From: Aromatoleum aromaticum EbN1
GTDB taxonomy: Bacteria; Pseudomonadota; Gammaproteobacteria; Burkholderiales; Rhodocyclaceae
NCBI RefSeq assembly: GCF_000025965.1
Contig: NC_006513.1
Coordinates: 3,038,001 to 3,102,000, forward strand
Length of the DNA stretch: 64,000 nucleotides
Direction: 5' to 3'
The notes beneath the pieces were generated by a model, which saw only the letters and a program-made list of their open reading frames with translations, searched no databases and was not told the origin of the DNA. This document shows, piece after piece, positions 54,506-62,991 of this stretch (positions are counted from its first letter, which is position 1; each line of letters opens with the position of its first letter). The translations under genes and the position numbers were made by a program.

Positions 54506-57500
54506 ATGCAGATCAGGGAACTCTTCACCAAAGCCATCGACCGTCCGATCAACGGCGTGATCAAGGCCGACCAGAAAGACGCCGAAAGCATTTGGCAGGA
54601 ACTGGACGAATACGTCGTCACCAAGCAGCTCACCGACCACTTCCGCCGTTTCTTCGATGCCTATCTTGCGGCGGCAGACAACCCCAACGACCCGGTGCTG
54701 GGGGCACGCATGGGCGTATGGGTGTCCGGCTTCTTCGGCTCGGGCAAGTCGCACTTCATCAAGATCCTCTCCTATTTGCTGGAGAGCCTCCAAGCGACCA
54801 ACCCAGCCACCGGTGAAAGGAAACGGGCCGCCGCATTCTTCGATGAGCGCAAGATCAAGGATCCGATGCTGCTCGCCGACATTCAGCGCGCGGTGCGCGG
54901 CAGTGCGGACGTGATCCTCTTCAATATCGACGCCAAGGCCGACAGCAAAGACGAGCGCGACGTCATCCTGCAGGTCTTCCTGCGGGTATTCAACGAGAAA
55001 CTCGGTTTTAGCGCGGACGCACCCCACATCGCACACATGGAGCGCTACCTCGTAGAGAAGGACGCCTACGACACGTTCAAATCTGCCTTCGCGCAAAGCA
55101 ATGGCTCCACGTGGGAAGCTGAACGCGATGCAGTCGATTTTCTGCGCGATGACGTCGTTCATGCCCTTGCCGTAGCCCTCAAACAAAGCGACGAATCGGC
55201 CGGCCAGTGGTTCGACCGCGCCCGCGACGAATACCGCATCAACATCGAATCCTTCGCCAGGTTGGTGCGCGACTATCTGGATACCAGGCCTGCCGGCCAT
55301 CGCATCATCTTCCTGGTGGACGAAGTCGGTCAGTTCATCGGCGACAACACCCAGCTCATGCTCACGCTGCAAACCATCACCGAGCAGCTCGGCACGGCCA
55401 CGCAGGGCAGGGCATGGGTGATCGTCACCAGTCAGGAAGACATCGACGCCGCCCTGGGCGAGGCAAACAAGGCGAAATCGCAGGATTTCTCCAAGATCCA
55501 GGGGCGTTTCCATACCCGGCTGTCGCTGGCCAGTTCGAACACCGACGAGGTGATCGGCGAACGCCTGCTGGCCAAGACCGAGGCCGCCCATGGCGCGTTG
55601 CGTGACACCTTCGAAAAGTCCGGCGACATCATCAACAACCAACTCGCCTTTGTCGGCAACTCGGTCAACCTGCGCAGCTACAAGGATGCGGCCGAATTCG
55701 TCGGCGTCTATCCCTACGCCCCCTACCAGTTCACGCTGCTGCAGAAGGTGTTCGAATCCATCCGCAAGGTCGGCGCCACCGGCAAGCACCTGTCTCGCGG
55801 CGAACGGTCTCTGCTCGACGCCTTCCAGTCAGCGGCCGTGCGCAATGCCGACCATCCCGTCGGTTTGCTGATTCCGCTTTACGACTTCTATCCGTCGATC
55901 GAAAGCTTCATCGACACCGTCGCCAAGCGTTCCATCGACGAGGCACCACAAAACGGCGCACTCGAAGCCTATGACGTGCTTCTGCTCAAGGCGCTGTTCC
56001 TGATCCGCTACATCGGCGATATCGTCAAACCCAACGTCGACAACCTCGCCACCTTGTGCGTGGATCGCATCGACACCGACAAACTCGCCCTCAAACGCAA
56101 GATCCAGGAAAGCCTCGCCCGCCTCGAGGCGCAGCGGCTGGTCAGCCGCAACGGCGACTTGTGGTTCTTCCTCACCAACGAAGAACGCGACGTCGCCCGC
56201 GAAATCGGCAATGTCGAAGTCCCCTCGGCCGAAAAGGCCCGGCTGCTGTGTGAATTGCTGTTCGACGACATCCTGCAGGGCGCCACCCGCATCCGTCACC
56301 GTGACACCAAGGGCGATTACGACTTCAACCGCCTGCTCGACGGCGTTCCTTACAAGAATGCCACCCACGAACTCAGTGTCGAAATCGTCTCGCCCCTCGG
56401 CGACGACTACGAAACCCTGTCCGATGCCAGGGCCGTCCTGCGCAGCAGCGAAGGTCACGGGCGCGCCCTGATCAAGCTCGCGGAAGGCGAGCGCTTCGAC
56501 ATCGAGCTGAACCTCTACCGGCAGATCGAGAAGTACATCGACAGCCCCAAGGCCAGCAACGCCACGCCGTCGCTGCGCACCATCCTCCTCAACCGCAAGG
56601 ACGAAAACCGCGAACGGCGCACCCGTCTGCGGGAACAGTTGTCCGCCATGCTGCTGGAGGGCGATTGCTACGCCTTGGGCCAGCGCGTCGAACTCAAGGC
56701 CGGTAACGCCAGCAGCCTGCTGGACGAGCTTGGCAACTACCTCATCACCAACACCTATACCAAGCTCGGCTACCTGAAGCATCGCAATCCCGACCCCACC
56801 GCCGAGATCAAGGCGGTGTTGTTGGCCGACGACATCAGCCAGAAGAAGCTTGCCCTGGGCGGAGACGAGGGTAATCCGCTGGCGCTGGCCGAAATGCGCG
56901 AATACCTGCAGCTCAAGGCCAGCGCCAGTCGCGTGATGCTCGATGAGGTCGTCGCCCGCTTTACCGGCATTCCCTGGGGCTGGAAGCCCGAGTGGGAAGT
57001 CGTGCTGCTGGTGGCACGGCTCTTCATGGCGGGAGAAATCAAGCTCGTCATGGACAGCGCCGACCTCGTACCCCGCGCGGCCATCGAACCTCTCACCAAG
57101 TCGGCGCGCTTCAAGCAGGTTTCCATCCTGAAGCGCAAGGTCGCCGACGTGGAAAGCATCAAGAAGGCGCGCAAGCTGCATCAGGAGCTGTTCTCCAGTC
57201 TGCCGCCCGAGGACGAAGACGGCTTTGTGGCCGCCATGCGCACCCGGCTCGCGGGCTGGCACAGCGAGCTCAAGGGCTATGCCCCGCTGGCCGCCACCAA
57301 GCACCATCCGGGCAAGACCATCATCGATACCGTCGTCGCCCGCATCGGCAAACAACTGGCCATCGCAGACAGCTTCGAGTTCGTCGAGTCACTGGTGAAG
57401 GATCGGGACGCCTGGCTGGATCTTGCCGATGATGCTCACGACGTTACCAGCTTCTACAAGACTCAGCGCCCCACCTGGCAACGCCTGCTCGATGCGCTGG

Positions 57501-58117
57501 AGCGCTACGCCGACAACCACGACGCGCTGGACAAGAACATCCATGCCGCAGCCGCATTGGGCACTCTGGAAAGCCTCCGCGACAACTCCGCGCCCTGGGG
57601 CATGGTGAGCCAGATCGAACCGCTCATCGCCACCGTCGATGCGATCAATGAAGAGCTGGCCCAAGGCAGGCGCGAGCACGCCCTGTTGTCCGTCGACGCC
57701 AAGATCGCAGAAGTCGAACAGGCTCTGGATGCGGTCCATGCCGACGCCGCCCTGCGCAATCGCGCCCTGCTCAAGTTGCAGGAGCTCAAGACCAAGGTCG
57801 CCGGGCTGACCAGTATCCCGATGATCTTCTACTGCCAGGATCAGGCCGGCGACGCCCTCGATGCGGCGATGGCGATGATCGAAGCCGCCACGCCGAAAAC
57901 AGCGCCCGGCACCGCGGCCGAGCATGGCAACCAGAACACTGCCACCAAGACCGGCCCGACGGTCGCTCCGCCCAAGCCGAGCAAGGTCGTCCGCGTGGCT
58001 GATCTTGCCGGCAAGACCTATCTGGAAACCGAAGCCGAGGTCGACGCTTACCTTGTCCGCCTCAAGTCGGAGCTGCTCAAGATCATTCAAGCCGGCCAGC
58101 GTGCCCGGCTGCAATGA
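54506..58117 (+). CDS. brxC: BREX ATPase BrxC
   Basis: Large AAA+ protein of 1203 residues. The ATG at 54506 gives MQIRELFTKAIDRPINGVIKADQ, the family N terminus; a TTG at 54482 would overlap brxB. Walker A is GFFGSGKSHF (near residue 75) and a Walker B-like IIFLVDEVGQF lies near 270. The DUF499/BrxC C-terminal region is coiled and rich in charged residues. It is needed for phage exclusion and site-specific methylation in BREX. Confidence 0.95.
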   Translation: MQIRELFTKAIDRPINGVIKADQKDAESIWQELDEYVVTKQLTDHFRRFFDAYLAAADNPNDPVLGARMGVWVSGFFGSGKSHFIKILSYLLESLQATNPATGERKRAAAFFDERKIKDPMLLADIQRAVRGSADVILFNIDAKADSKDERDVILQVFLRVFNEKLGFSADAPHIAHMERYLVEKDAYDTFKSAFAQSNGSTWEAERDAVDFLRDDVVHALAVALKQSDESAGQWFDRARDEYRINIESFARLVRDYLDTRPAGHRIIFLVDEVGQFIGDNTQLMLTLQTITEQLGTATQGRAWVIVTSQEDIDAALGEANKAKSQDFSKIQGRFHTRLSLASSNTDEVIGERLLAKTEAAHGALRDTFEKSGDIINNQLAFVGNSVNLRSYKDAAEFVGVYPYAPYQFTLLQKVFESIRKVGATGKHLSRGERSLLDAFQSAAVRNADHPVGLLIPLYDFYPSIESFIDTVAKRSIDEAPQNGALEAYDVLLLKALFLIRYIGDIVKPNVDNLATLCVDRIDTDKLALKRKIQESLARLEAQRLVSRNGDLWFFLTNEERDVAREIGNVEVPSAEKARLLCELLFDDILQGATRIRHRDTKGDYDFNRLLDGVPYKNATHELSVEIVSPLGDDYETLSDARAVLRSSEGHGRALIKLAEGERFDIELNLYRQIEKYIDSPKASNATPSLRTILLNRKDENRERRTRLREQLSAMLLEGDCYALGQRVELKAGNASSLLDELGNYLITNTYTKLGYLKHRNPDPTAEIKAVLLADDISQKKLALGGDEGNPLALAEMREYLQLKASASRVMLDEVVARFTGIPWGWKPEWEVVLLVARLFMAGEIKLVMDSADLVPRAAIEPLTKSARFKQVSILKRKVADVESIKKARKLHQELFSSLPPEDEDGFVAAMRTRLAGWHSELKGYAPLAATKHHPGKTIIDTVVARIGKQLAIADSFEFVESLVKDRDAWLDLADDAHDVTSFYKTQRPTWQRLLDALERYADNHDALDKNIHAAAALGTLESLRDNSAPWGMVSQIEPLIATVDAINEELAQGRREHALLSVDAKIAEVEQALDAVHADAALRNRALLKLQELKTKVAGLTSIPMIFYCQDQAGDALDAAMAMIEAATPKTAPGTAAEHGNQNTATKTGPTVAPPKPSKVVRVADLAGKTYLETEAEVDAYLVRLKSELLKIIQAGQRARLQ

Positions 58118-58136
58118 GAAAAGCGTGATGCCGGGT

Positions 58137-58553
58137 TCAGGCCTTCAGCACCTCGGCGCAGAACGCCGTCGGCGTCAGGATGCGGGTGCGCCCCTGGTGG
58201 CCGCGCTGCAACAGGCCGGCCCGGCGGTCTCCGGTCACGAGGTAGTCGGCCTTGCCGGCGGCAGCCATGGCCAGCAGAAAGGCGTCGTCCGGGTCGTCGG
58301 CGCTGAACTGGTCCGGCAGCTTTTCCAGCAGCACCGCGCGCTGCAGGTTGTTGATCATCACGCCCACCTTGGCAGGCTGCAGCACTGCCTGCAGTTTCGG
58401 GTAGCGGCTGGCGCGGCGGATTTCCTCGAGTTGCGTGCGGGACGTCACCAGTTCGAAGCGCGCCGTGCGCCAGGCACGGTAAATCGTGTCCGGTGGCCCG
58501 TGCGGCGAGATCAACGCGCTGAACAGAATGTTGGTGTCGAGCACCACCCGCAT
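58137..58553 (-). CDS. PIN-domain toxin
   Basis: Predicted PIN-fold RNase of 138 residues. Acidic residues of the active site are visible in VLDTNILFSAL (D6), E43/E44 region (TQLEEIRRA), DDPDDAF near residue 88 and TGDRRAG near 107. It overlaps the antitoxin stop by one base. It lies antisense to the BREX operon between brxC and pglX, 19 bases past brxC. Confidence 0.88.
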   Translation of the reverse strand: MRVVLDTNILFSALISPHGPPDTIYRAWRTARFELVTSRTQLEEIRRASRYPKLQAVLQPAKVGVMINNLQRAVLLEKLPDQFSADDPDDAFLLAMAAAGKADYLVTGDRRAGLLQRGHQGRTRILTPTAFCAEVLKA

Positions 58554-58792
58554 TACTGCGCCTTGGCCCAGTCAAGCGCCTCTTCGACCATGGCGGAAAG
58601 ATCCTTCTCGCTCACGTCGGCATTGGCCGCCTTCGCCTCTTCCGCGCTCAATTCCAGAATATGGGCGCGCACCGCTTCCTCGATGAAGCGGGACAAATCG
58701 CCCTTGCGTCCGCCGCCCTGGCTGGCGAGAAACATCCGCAGAGCCTGGTCGGTTTCGGTCGAAACCGCCACATTCCAGCGTGTCGTCGGCAT
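58553..58792 (-). CDS. Ribbon-helix-helix type antitoxin
   Basis: Protein of 79 residues. A short N-terminal strand (RWNVAVS) followed by helices (TDQALRMFLASQ; DLSRFIEEAVRAHIL) fits an RHH DNA-binding dimer; the acidic C-terminal tail would cover the toxin. It is upstream of and overlapping the PIN gene, the usual antitoxin-toxin order. CAGGAGAACC precedes the start on the minus strand. Confidence 0.82.
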   Translation of the reverse strand: MPTTRWNVAVSTETDQALRMFLASQGGGRKGDLSRFIEEAVRAHILELSAEEAKAANADVSEKDLSAMVEEALDWAKAQ

Positions 58793-58878
58793 CGGGTTCT
58801 CCTGATGATCGGTGTTTATGTGTTTATACGCTCAACACGCCCCCTGCGCCACCCCAGAACCCGAACAAGACCTGCCTC

Positions 58879-61800
58879 ATGAACAAATCAAAACTGAAGA
58901 GCTACGCCCCCCAGGCCCGCAAGGATTTCATCGCCGCCGTCACGCAACGGGCAAACCTGCTCGGCATCTCAGAAGTTGCAGGCCAGCTGGAGGTGCTGCC
59001 CAACGAACGTCGGGGTGACGTGGCGATCATCGCCGGCCGCGAATGGCCGGCGAAGGTGCATGAGCAGCGCGAACAGCTCATCAGACGCATTCGGCGTGAC
59101 GGTTTCGCCCAGACCATGGAAGCAGTTGCCTACACCTGGTTCAACCGCTTCGCGGCCCTGCGCTACATGGAACTGCACGACTACCTCGGCCACGGCCACC
59201 GCGTGCTGTCCAGCGCCACCGCCGGCGGCCTGCCCGACATCGTCGCGCATGCCTCCGACCTCGCCGCGAGCCGCCAATTGCCCGGCCTCGGCGCCGATGT
59301 CGTGACGGAACTGAAGCTTGCCGGCAACAAGGACGGCGAGCTCTACCGCCTGCTGCTCGTCGCCCAGTGCAACGCGCTTTCCGCCGCCATGCCCTTCCTC
59401 TTCGAGCGCATCGACGACGAAACCGAGCTGCTGCTGCCCGACAACCTGCTGCGCACCGACTCGGTCATCGCCAAGCTGGTCGCCGAGATCGCGGAAGAAG
59501 ACTGGGCCGAGGTCGAGATCATCGGCTGGCTCTACCAGTTCTACATCAGCGAGAAGAAGGATCAGGTCATCGGCAAGGTGGTCAAGAGCGAGGACATCCC
59601 CGCCGCCACCCAGCTCTTCACCCCCAACTGGATCGTGCAATACCTGGTGCAGAACAGCGTCGGCCGCCTGTGGCTGATGGCCAACCCGGCCAGTACGCTC
59701 AAGGCCGAGTGGCCGTACTACATCGAACCGGCCGAGCAGACGCCCGAGGTGCAGGCGCAATTGGATGAGTTGATTCGGCAGCGCTGCCTGGAGGGGAGTG
59801 GTCAGTGGTCAGTGGTCAGTGGTCAGGAGGGGCGGGATGGCGATTACGCATTATCGGGAACTGATTGTTTGGCAAAAGGCAATGAACTTGGTCGAGCAGG
59901 TGTATCAGGCCACCAAGGTGTTTCCGAGAGACGAGGTTTATGGGCTGACGAGTCAAGTACGTCGGGCAGCGGTATCGATTCCTTCCAACATCGCGGAAGG
60001 TCAGGCGCGGAAGTCACGGGCGGAGTTTCGCAATTTTCTGTCGATCGCTCAGGGGTCGAAGGCCGAAGTGGAAACGCAGATCCTGATTGCCGTGCGTCTC
60101 AAGTATCTGACGCAGGAACAGGCCGCACCGATACTGTCACTGCTGGAGGAGATTTCGAAGATGCTCGCCGCACTGCAGGCACGTCTTCTCTGACCACTAA
60201 CCACTGGCCACTAACCACTCCGCCTTTAGATCCCGAATCCATCACCGTGCTCGACCCCGCCTGCGGTTCCGGCCACATCCTGGTCGAAGCCTACGCGCTG
60301 CTCAAAGGCATCTACCTGGAACGCGGCTACCGCCTGCGCGACATCCCGCGCCTGATCCTGGAAAAGAACCTTTACGGCCTCGACATCGACGACCGCGCCG
60401 CCCAACTCGCCGGCTTCGCCCTGCTGATGAAGGCCCGCGCCGACGACCGGCGCCTGTTCAACGACCCGCCCCGGCTCAATGTGCTGAGCCTGCAGGAGAG
60501 CAAGGGGCTGGACCTGGACGAACTCGCCACCCACCTCGCATCCTTCGGTATCCAGCGCGGCACCATCAAGGCGCTGCTCGATACCTTCGAACACGCCAAG
60601 ACCTTCGGCTCGCTGATCCAGATTCCGGACGCGTTGAATGCGCAACTGCCGGCGCTGGCGGAGGCGCTGGGGAAGGCGAACGAGACCGGGGATCTGTATG
60701 CGCAGGCGGCGGCGCAGGATTTGCTGCCGCTGGTGGAGCAGGCGAAGGTGCTGGGGCGGAAGTTCGATGCGGTGGTGGCGAATCCGCCGTATATGGGCGG
60801 TAAGGGGATGAACGGCGCGCTGAAGGAGTTCGCCAAGGCCGCATTCCCCGATAGCAAGTCCGACCTGTTTGCGATGTTCATCGAGCGCGGTTTTGCTTGG
60901 TGCAAGCCCAACGGCTTCAACAGCATGGTGACGATGCAGAGTTGGATGTTCTTGTCGTCCTTTCAATCCATGCGGGAGAAGTTGCTCGAACAGCGAACCA
61001 TTGAGACGATGGCGCATCTGGGCGCAAGAGCGTTTTCCGAGATTTCTGGCGAAGTCGTACAAACCACGGCCTTCGTTCTGCAAGGTCAGCATTTCTTCGG
61101 ATTCAAACCCACATTCTTCCGCTTGGTGGATGGGCAGGAGGCGGACAAAGAAGCAGCGTTGCGGAGTAATCAGTGCCGCTTTGATGCCACGGCGCAGGAT
61201 GATTTCAAGAAAATTCCGGGAAGTCCGGTGGCTTACTGGGTTAGCCGCGCGCTGTTCGATGTTTTCGCAACCCTCGAACCGCTGCAAGAGCGTGCCCATG
61301 TACGCAAGGGTCTTGCGACTTGCGATGACCTCCGTTGGGTTCGTCTGTGGCATGAAGTCGACTATTCGCTCAGCAACACTCAACGAGAGCCGTCATCAGA
61401 AGAAGTGGGACGGCTAGGTAGATGGTTCCCTTTGCTGAAGGGAGGGTCCTTCAGAAAATGGTATGGCAATACTGCCTACCTAATTAATTGGGAAAACGAT
61501 GGCCGACTTCTCAAAGCGTCGATTGTCGAACGCTACGGTGGCGGCAGTTACACGAAAGAAGTCAGGAGCGAAGATTACTATTTTCGCCCCTGCAACACTT
61601 GGTCGGATATCACGTCCGGGTCATTTGGTGCTAGGTACTGCCCCAACGGGTTTATTACGAGTACGGTTGGGGGCGGGATCTACTCTGCTTCAGATTCTGA
61701 TGAGTACCAGTTTTGTGCGATGCTCAATTCGAAACCGACCTCCGATTGGCTGCGGATCATCAACCCCACATTGCATGCCAACCCAGGTGATATCGCGCAG

Positions 61801-62931
61801 TTGCCTTTACCTCCACACGAGGTCCTTACGGGTGTGGAGATTTCTCGCCTCGGCCGAGCAGCCGTCAGTTTAACCAGATCCGACTGGGACGCTTACGAAC
61901 GCTCCTGGGACTTCCAATCCTTTCCCCTCCTGACCGCCTCCGCCGACCCCGACTCCACCCTTGAGTCCAGCTACACCGCCTGGGTCACCCAGAACCACGA
62001 CACCATCGTGGAGATGAAGCGTCTTGAAGAGGAGAACAACCGCCTCTTCATCGATGCCTACGGTCTGCAGGATGAACTCACTCCCGACGTCCCCATCGAG
62101 CAAATTACGCTCACGGTGAACCCCGCCTACCGCTACGGCGGCAACCTCACCGAAGTTGAGCAATGGACCCGCTTCCGCCAGGACACCATGGAGGAACTGG
62201 TCTCCTACGCCATCGGCTGCATGATGGGCCGCTACAGCCTCGACGAACCCGGCCTCATCTACGCCCACGCCGGCAACGTCGGCTTCGATGCCAACCGCTA
62301 CAAGACCTTCCCGGCCGACGCCGACGGCATCGTGCCGATCACCGACGAATTCTGGTTCGAGGACGACGCCGCCAACCGCGTGCGCGAGTTCCTGCGCGCC
62401 GTGTGGGGCGCCGACACGCTGGACGAGAACATGGCCTGGCTCGCCGAGAGCCTGGGCACCAAGGCCAACGAGACGCCGGACGAAACCATCCGCCGCTATC
62501 TGGCCGACAAGTTCTTCAAGGACCACCTCCAGACCTACAAGAAGCGCCCCATCTACTGGCTGTTCTCCAGCGGCAAACAGGGCGCCTTCCAGGCGCTGGT
62601 CTACCTGCACCGCTACCATGAAGGCACGCTCGCCCGCCTGCGCGCCGAATACGTGGTGCCGCTGACCGGCAAGCTGCAGGCCCGCATCGACATGCTGGAA
62701 AAAGACGCCGCCGCCGCCCCCAGCACCGCCACGCGCAACAAGCTCAACAAGCAGATCGAAAAGCTGCGCAAGAAACACGTCGAACTGCTGGCCTACGACG
62801 AGAAGCTCCGCCACTACGCCGATATGCGCATCCGCCTGGATCTGGACGAGGGGGTGAAGGTGAACTATGGCAAGTTCGGGGATTTGCTGGCGGAGGTGAA
62901 GGCGGTGACGGGTGGGGCGGGGGATGAGTGA
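58879..62931 (+). CDS. pglX: BREX adenine methyltransferase PglX, interrupted in frame by a mobile element
   Basis: N6-adenine methyltransferase of 1350 residues that marks the host at the BREX site. Motif I DPACGSGH lies near residue 460 and catalytic NPPY in ANPPYMGGKGMNG near 635. The family normally has about 1200 residues. The excess is one 141-codon insertion (59797-60219) just before motif I, at LIRQRCLEGS/..., reading as low-complexity Ser/Gly/Thr sequence in this frame. The frame is intact, so a full protein with a large insert is possible. Start MNKSKLKSYAPQARKDF chosen; the upstream open frame overlaps the antitoxin region. Confidence 0.92.
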   Translation: MNKSKLKSYAPQARKDFIAAVTQRANLLGISEVAGQLEVLPNERRGDVAIIAGREWPAKVHEQREQLIRRIRRDGFAQTMEAVAYTWFNRFAALRYMELHDYLGHGHRVLSSATAGGLPDIVAHASDLAASRQLPGLGADVVTELKLAGNKDGELYRLLLVAQCNALSAAMPFLFERIDDETELLLPDNLLRTDSVIAKLVAEIAEEDWAEVEIIGWLYQFYISEKKDQVIGKVVKSEDIPAATQLFTPNWIVQYLVQNSVGRLWLMANPASTLKAEWPYYIEPAEQTPEVQAQLDELIRQRCLEGSGQWSVVSGQEGRDGDYALSGTDCLAKGNELGRAGVSGHQGVSERRGLWADESSTSGSGIDSFQHRGRSGAEVTGGVSQFSVDRSGVEGRSGNADPDCRASQVSDAGTGRTDTVTAGGDFEDARRTAGTSSLTTNHWPLTTPPLDPESITVLDPACGSGHILVEAYALLKGIYLERGYRLRDIPRLILEKNLYGLDIDDRAAQLAGFALLMKARADDRRLFNDPPRLNVLSLQESKGLDLDELATHLASFGIQRGTIKALLDTFEHAKTFGSLIQIPDALNAQLPALAEALGKANETGDLYAQAAAQDLLPLVEQAKVLGRKFDAVVANPPYMGGKGMNGALKEFAKAAFPDSKSDLFAMFIERGFAWCKPNGFNSMVTMQSWMFLSSFQSMREKLLEQRTIETMAHLGARAFSEISGEVVQTTAFVLQGQHFFGFKPTFFRLVDGQEADKEAALRSNQCRFDATAQDDFKKIPGSPVAYWVSRALFDVFATLEPLQERAHVRKGLATCDDLRWVRLWHEVDYSLSNTQREPSSEEVGRLGRWFPLLKGGSFRKWYGNTAYLINWENDGRLLKASIVERYGGGSYTKEVRSEDYYFRPCNTWSDITSGSFGARYCPNGFITSTVGGGIYSASDSDEYQFCAMLNSKPTSDWLRIINPTLHANPGDIAQLPLPPHEVLTGVEISRLGRAAVSLTRSDWDAYERSWDFQSFPLLTASADPDSTLESSYTAWVTQNHDTIVEMKRLEEENNRLFIDAYGLQDELTPDVPIEQITLTVNPAYRYGGNLTEVEQWTRFRQDTMEELVSYAIGCMMGRYSLDEPGLIYAHAGNVGFDANRYKTFPADADGIVPITDEFWFEDDAANRVREFLRAVWGADTLDENMAWLAESLGTKANETPDETIRRYLADKFFKDHLQTYKKRPIYWLFSSGKQGAFQALVYLHRYHEGTLARLRAEYVVPLTGKLQARIDMLEKDAAAAPSTATRNKLNKQIEKLRKKHVELLAYDEKLRHYADMRIRLDLDEGVKVNYGKFGDLLAEVKAVTGGAGDE
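59797..59824 (+). repeat. Left end: four tandem AGTGGTC heptamers
   Basis: Exact four-fold tandem repeat AGTGGTC forming the left end of the insert in pglX. The right end (60192-60219) is the imperfect inverse with four related heptamers. Confidence 0.9.
59837..60193 (+). CDS. Four-helix-bundle protein (23S rRNA intervening-sequence protein family), nested in pglX
   Basis: Protein of 118 residues, read in a different frame from pglX. AGGAGG (59825-59830) lies 6 bases before the ATG. Family features are YRELIVWQKAMNLVEQVYQ at the N terminus, the near-invariant SIPSNIAEG and an EVETQILIA helix. Related proteins are found in rRNA intervening sequences and, as the Avd protein, with diversity-generating retroelements; their own function is unclear. 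The stop TGA overlaps the right terminal repeat. Confidence 0.9.
   Translation: MAITHYRELIVWQKAMNLVEQVYQATKVFPRDEVYGLTSQVRRAAVSIPSNIAEGQARKSRAEFRNFLSIAQGSKAEVETQILIAVRLKYLTQEQAAPILSLLEEISKMLAALQARLL
60192..60219 (-). repeat. Right end: four imperfect heptamers, inverse of the left end
   Basis: GACCACT, AACCACT, GGCCACT and AACCACT in tandem are the reverse complement of AGTGGTC-like units, giving a terminal inverted repeat of 28 bases with 3 mismatches to the left end. They differ by single-base changes in the last two positions of each inverted unit. Confidence 0.88.
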
Positions 62932-62991
62932 GCCGGCGATGGCACGTAAACTTACAACCCTCGTTGTGGTCTTGCGCGGAGCGAAATCCTC

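Larger units (their letters stand above)
59797..60219 (+). mobile_element. Four-helix-bundle-protein element inserted in pglX
   Basis: Insert of 423 bases with inverted ends built of heptamers: four copies of AGTGGTC (59797-59824) on the left; GACCACT, AACCACT, GGCCACT and AACCACT (60192-60219) on the right. Between them is one gene for a four-helix-bundle (23S-IVS-like) protein. No transposase is encoded. Its length is a multiple of three and it has no stop in the pglX frame, so pglX is not broken. Mobility is inferred from the ends and the interrupted family alignment. Confidence 0.8.

Noticed and set aside
59797-60219. Heptamer repeats considered as a CRISPR array
   Set aside because: Units are contiguous 7-mers without spacers and are found as inverted ends of an insert; no cas genes.
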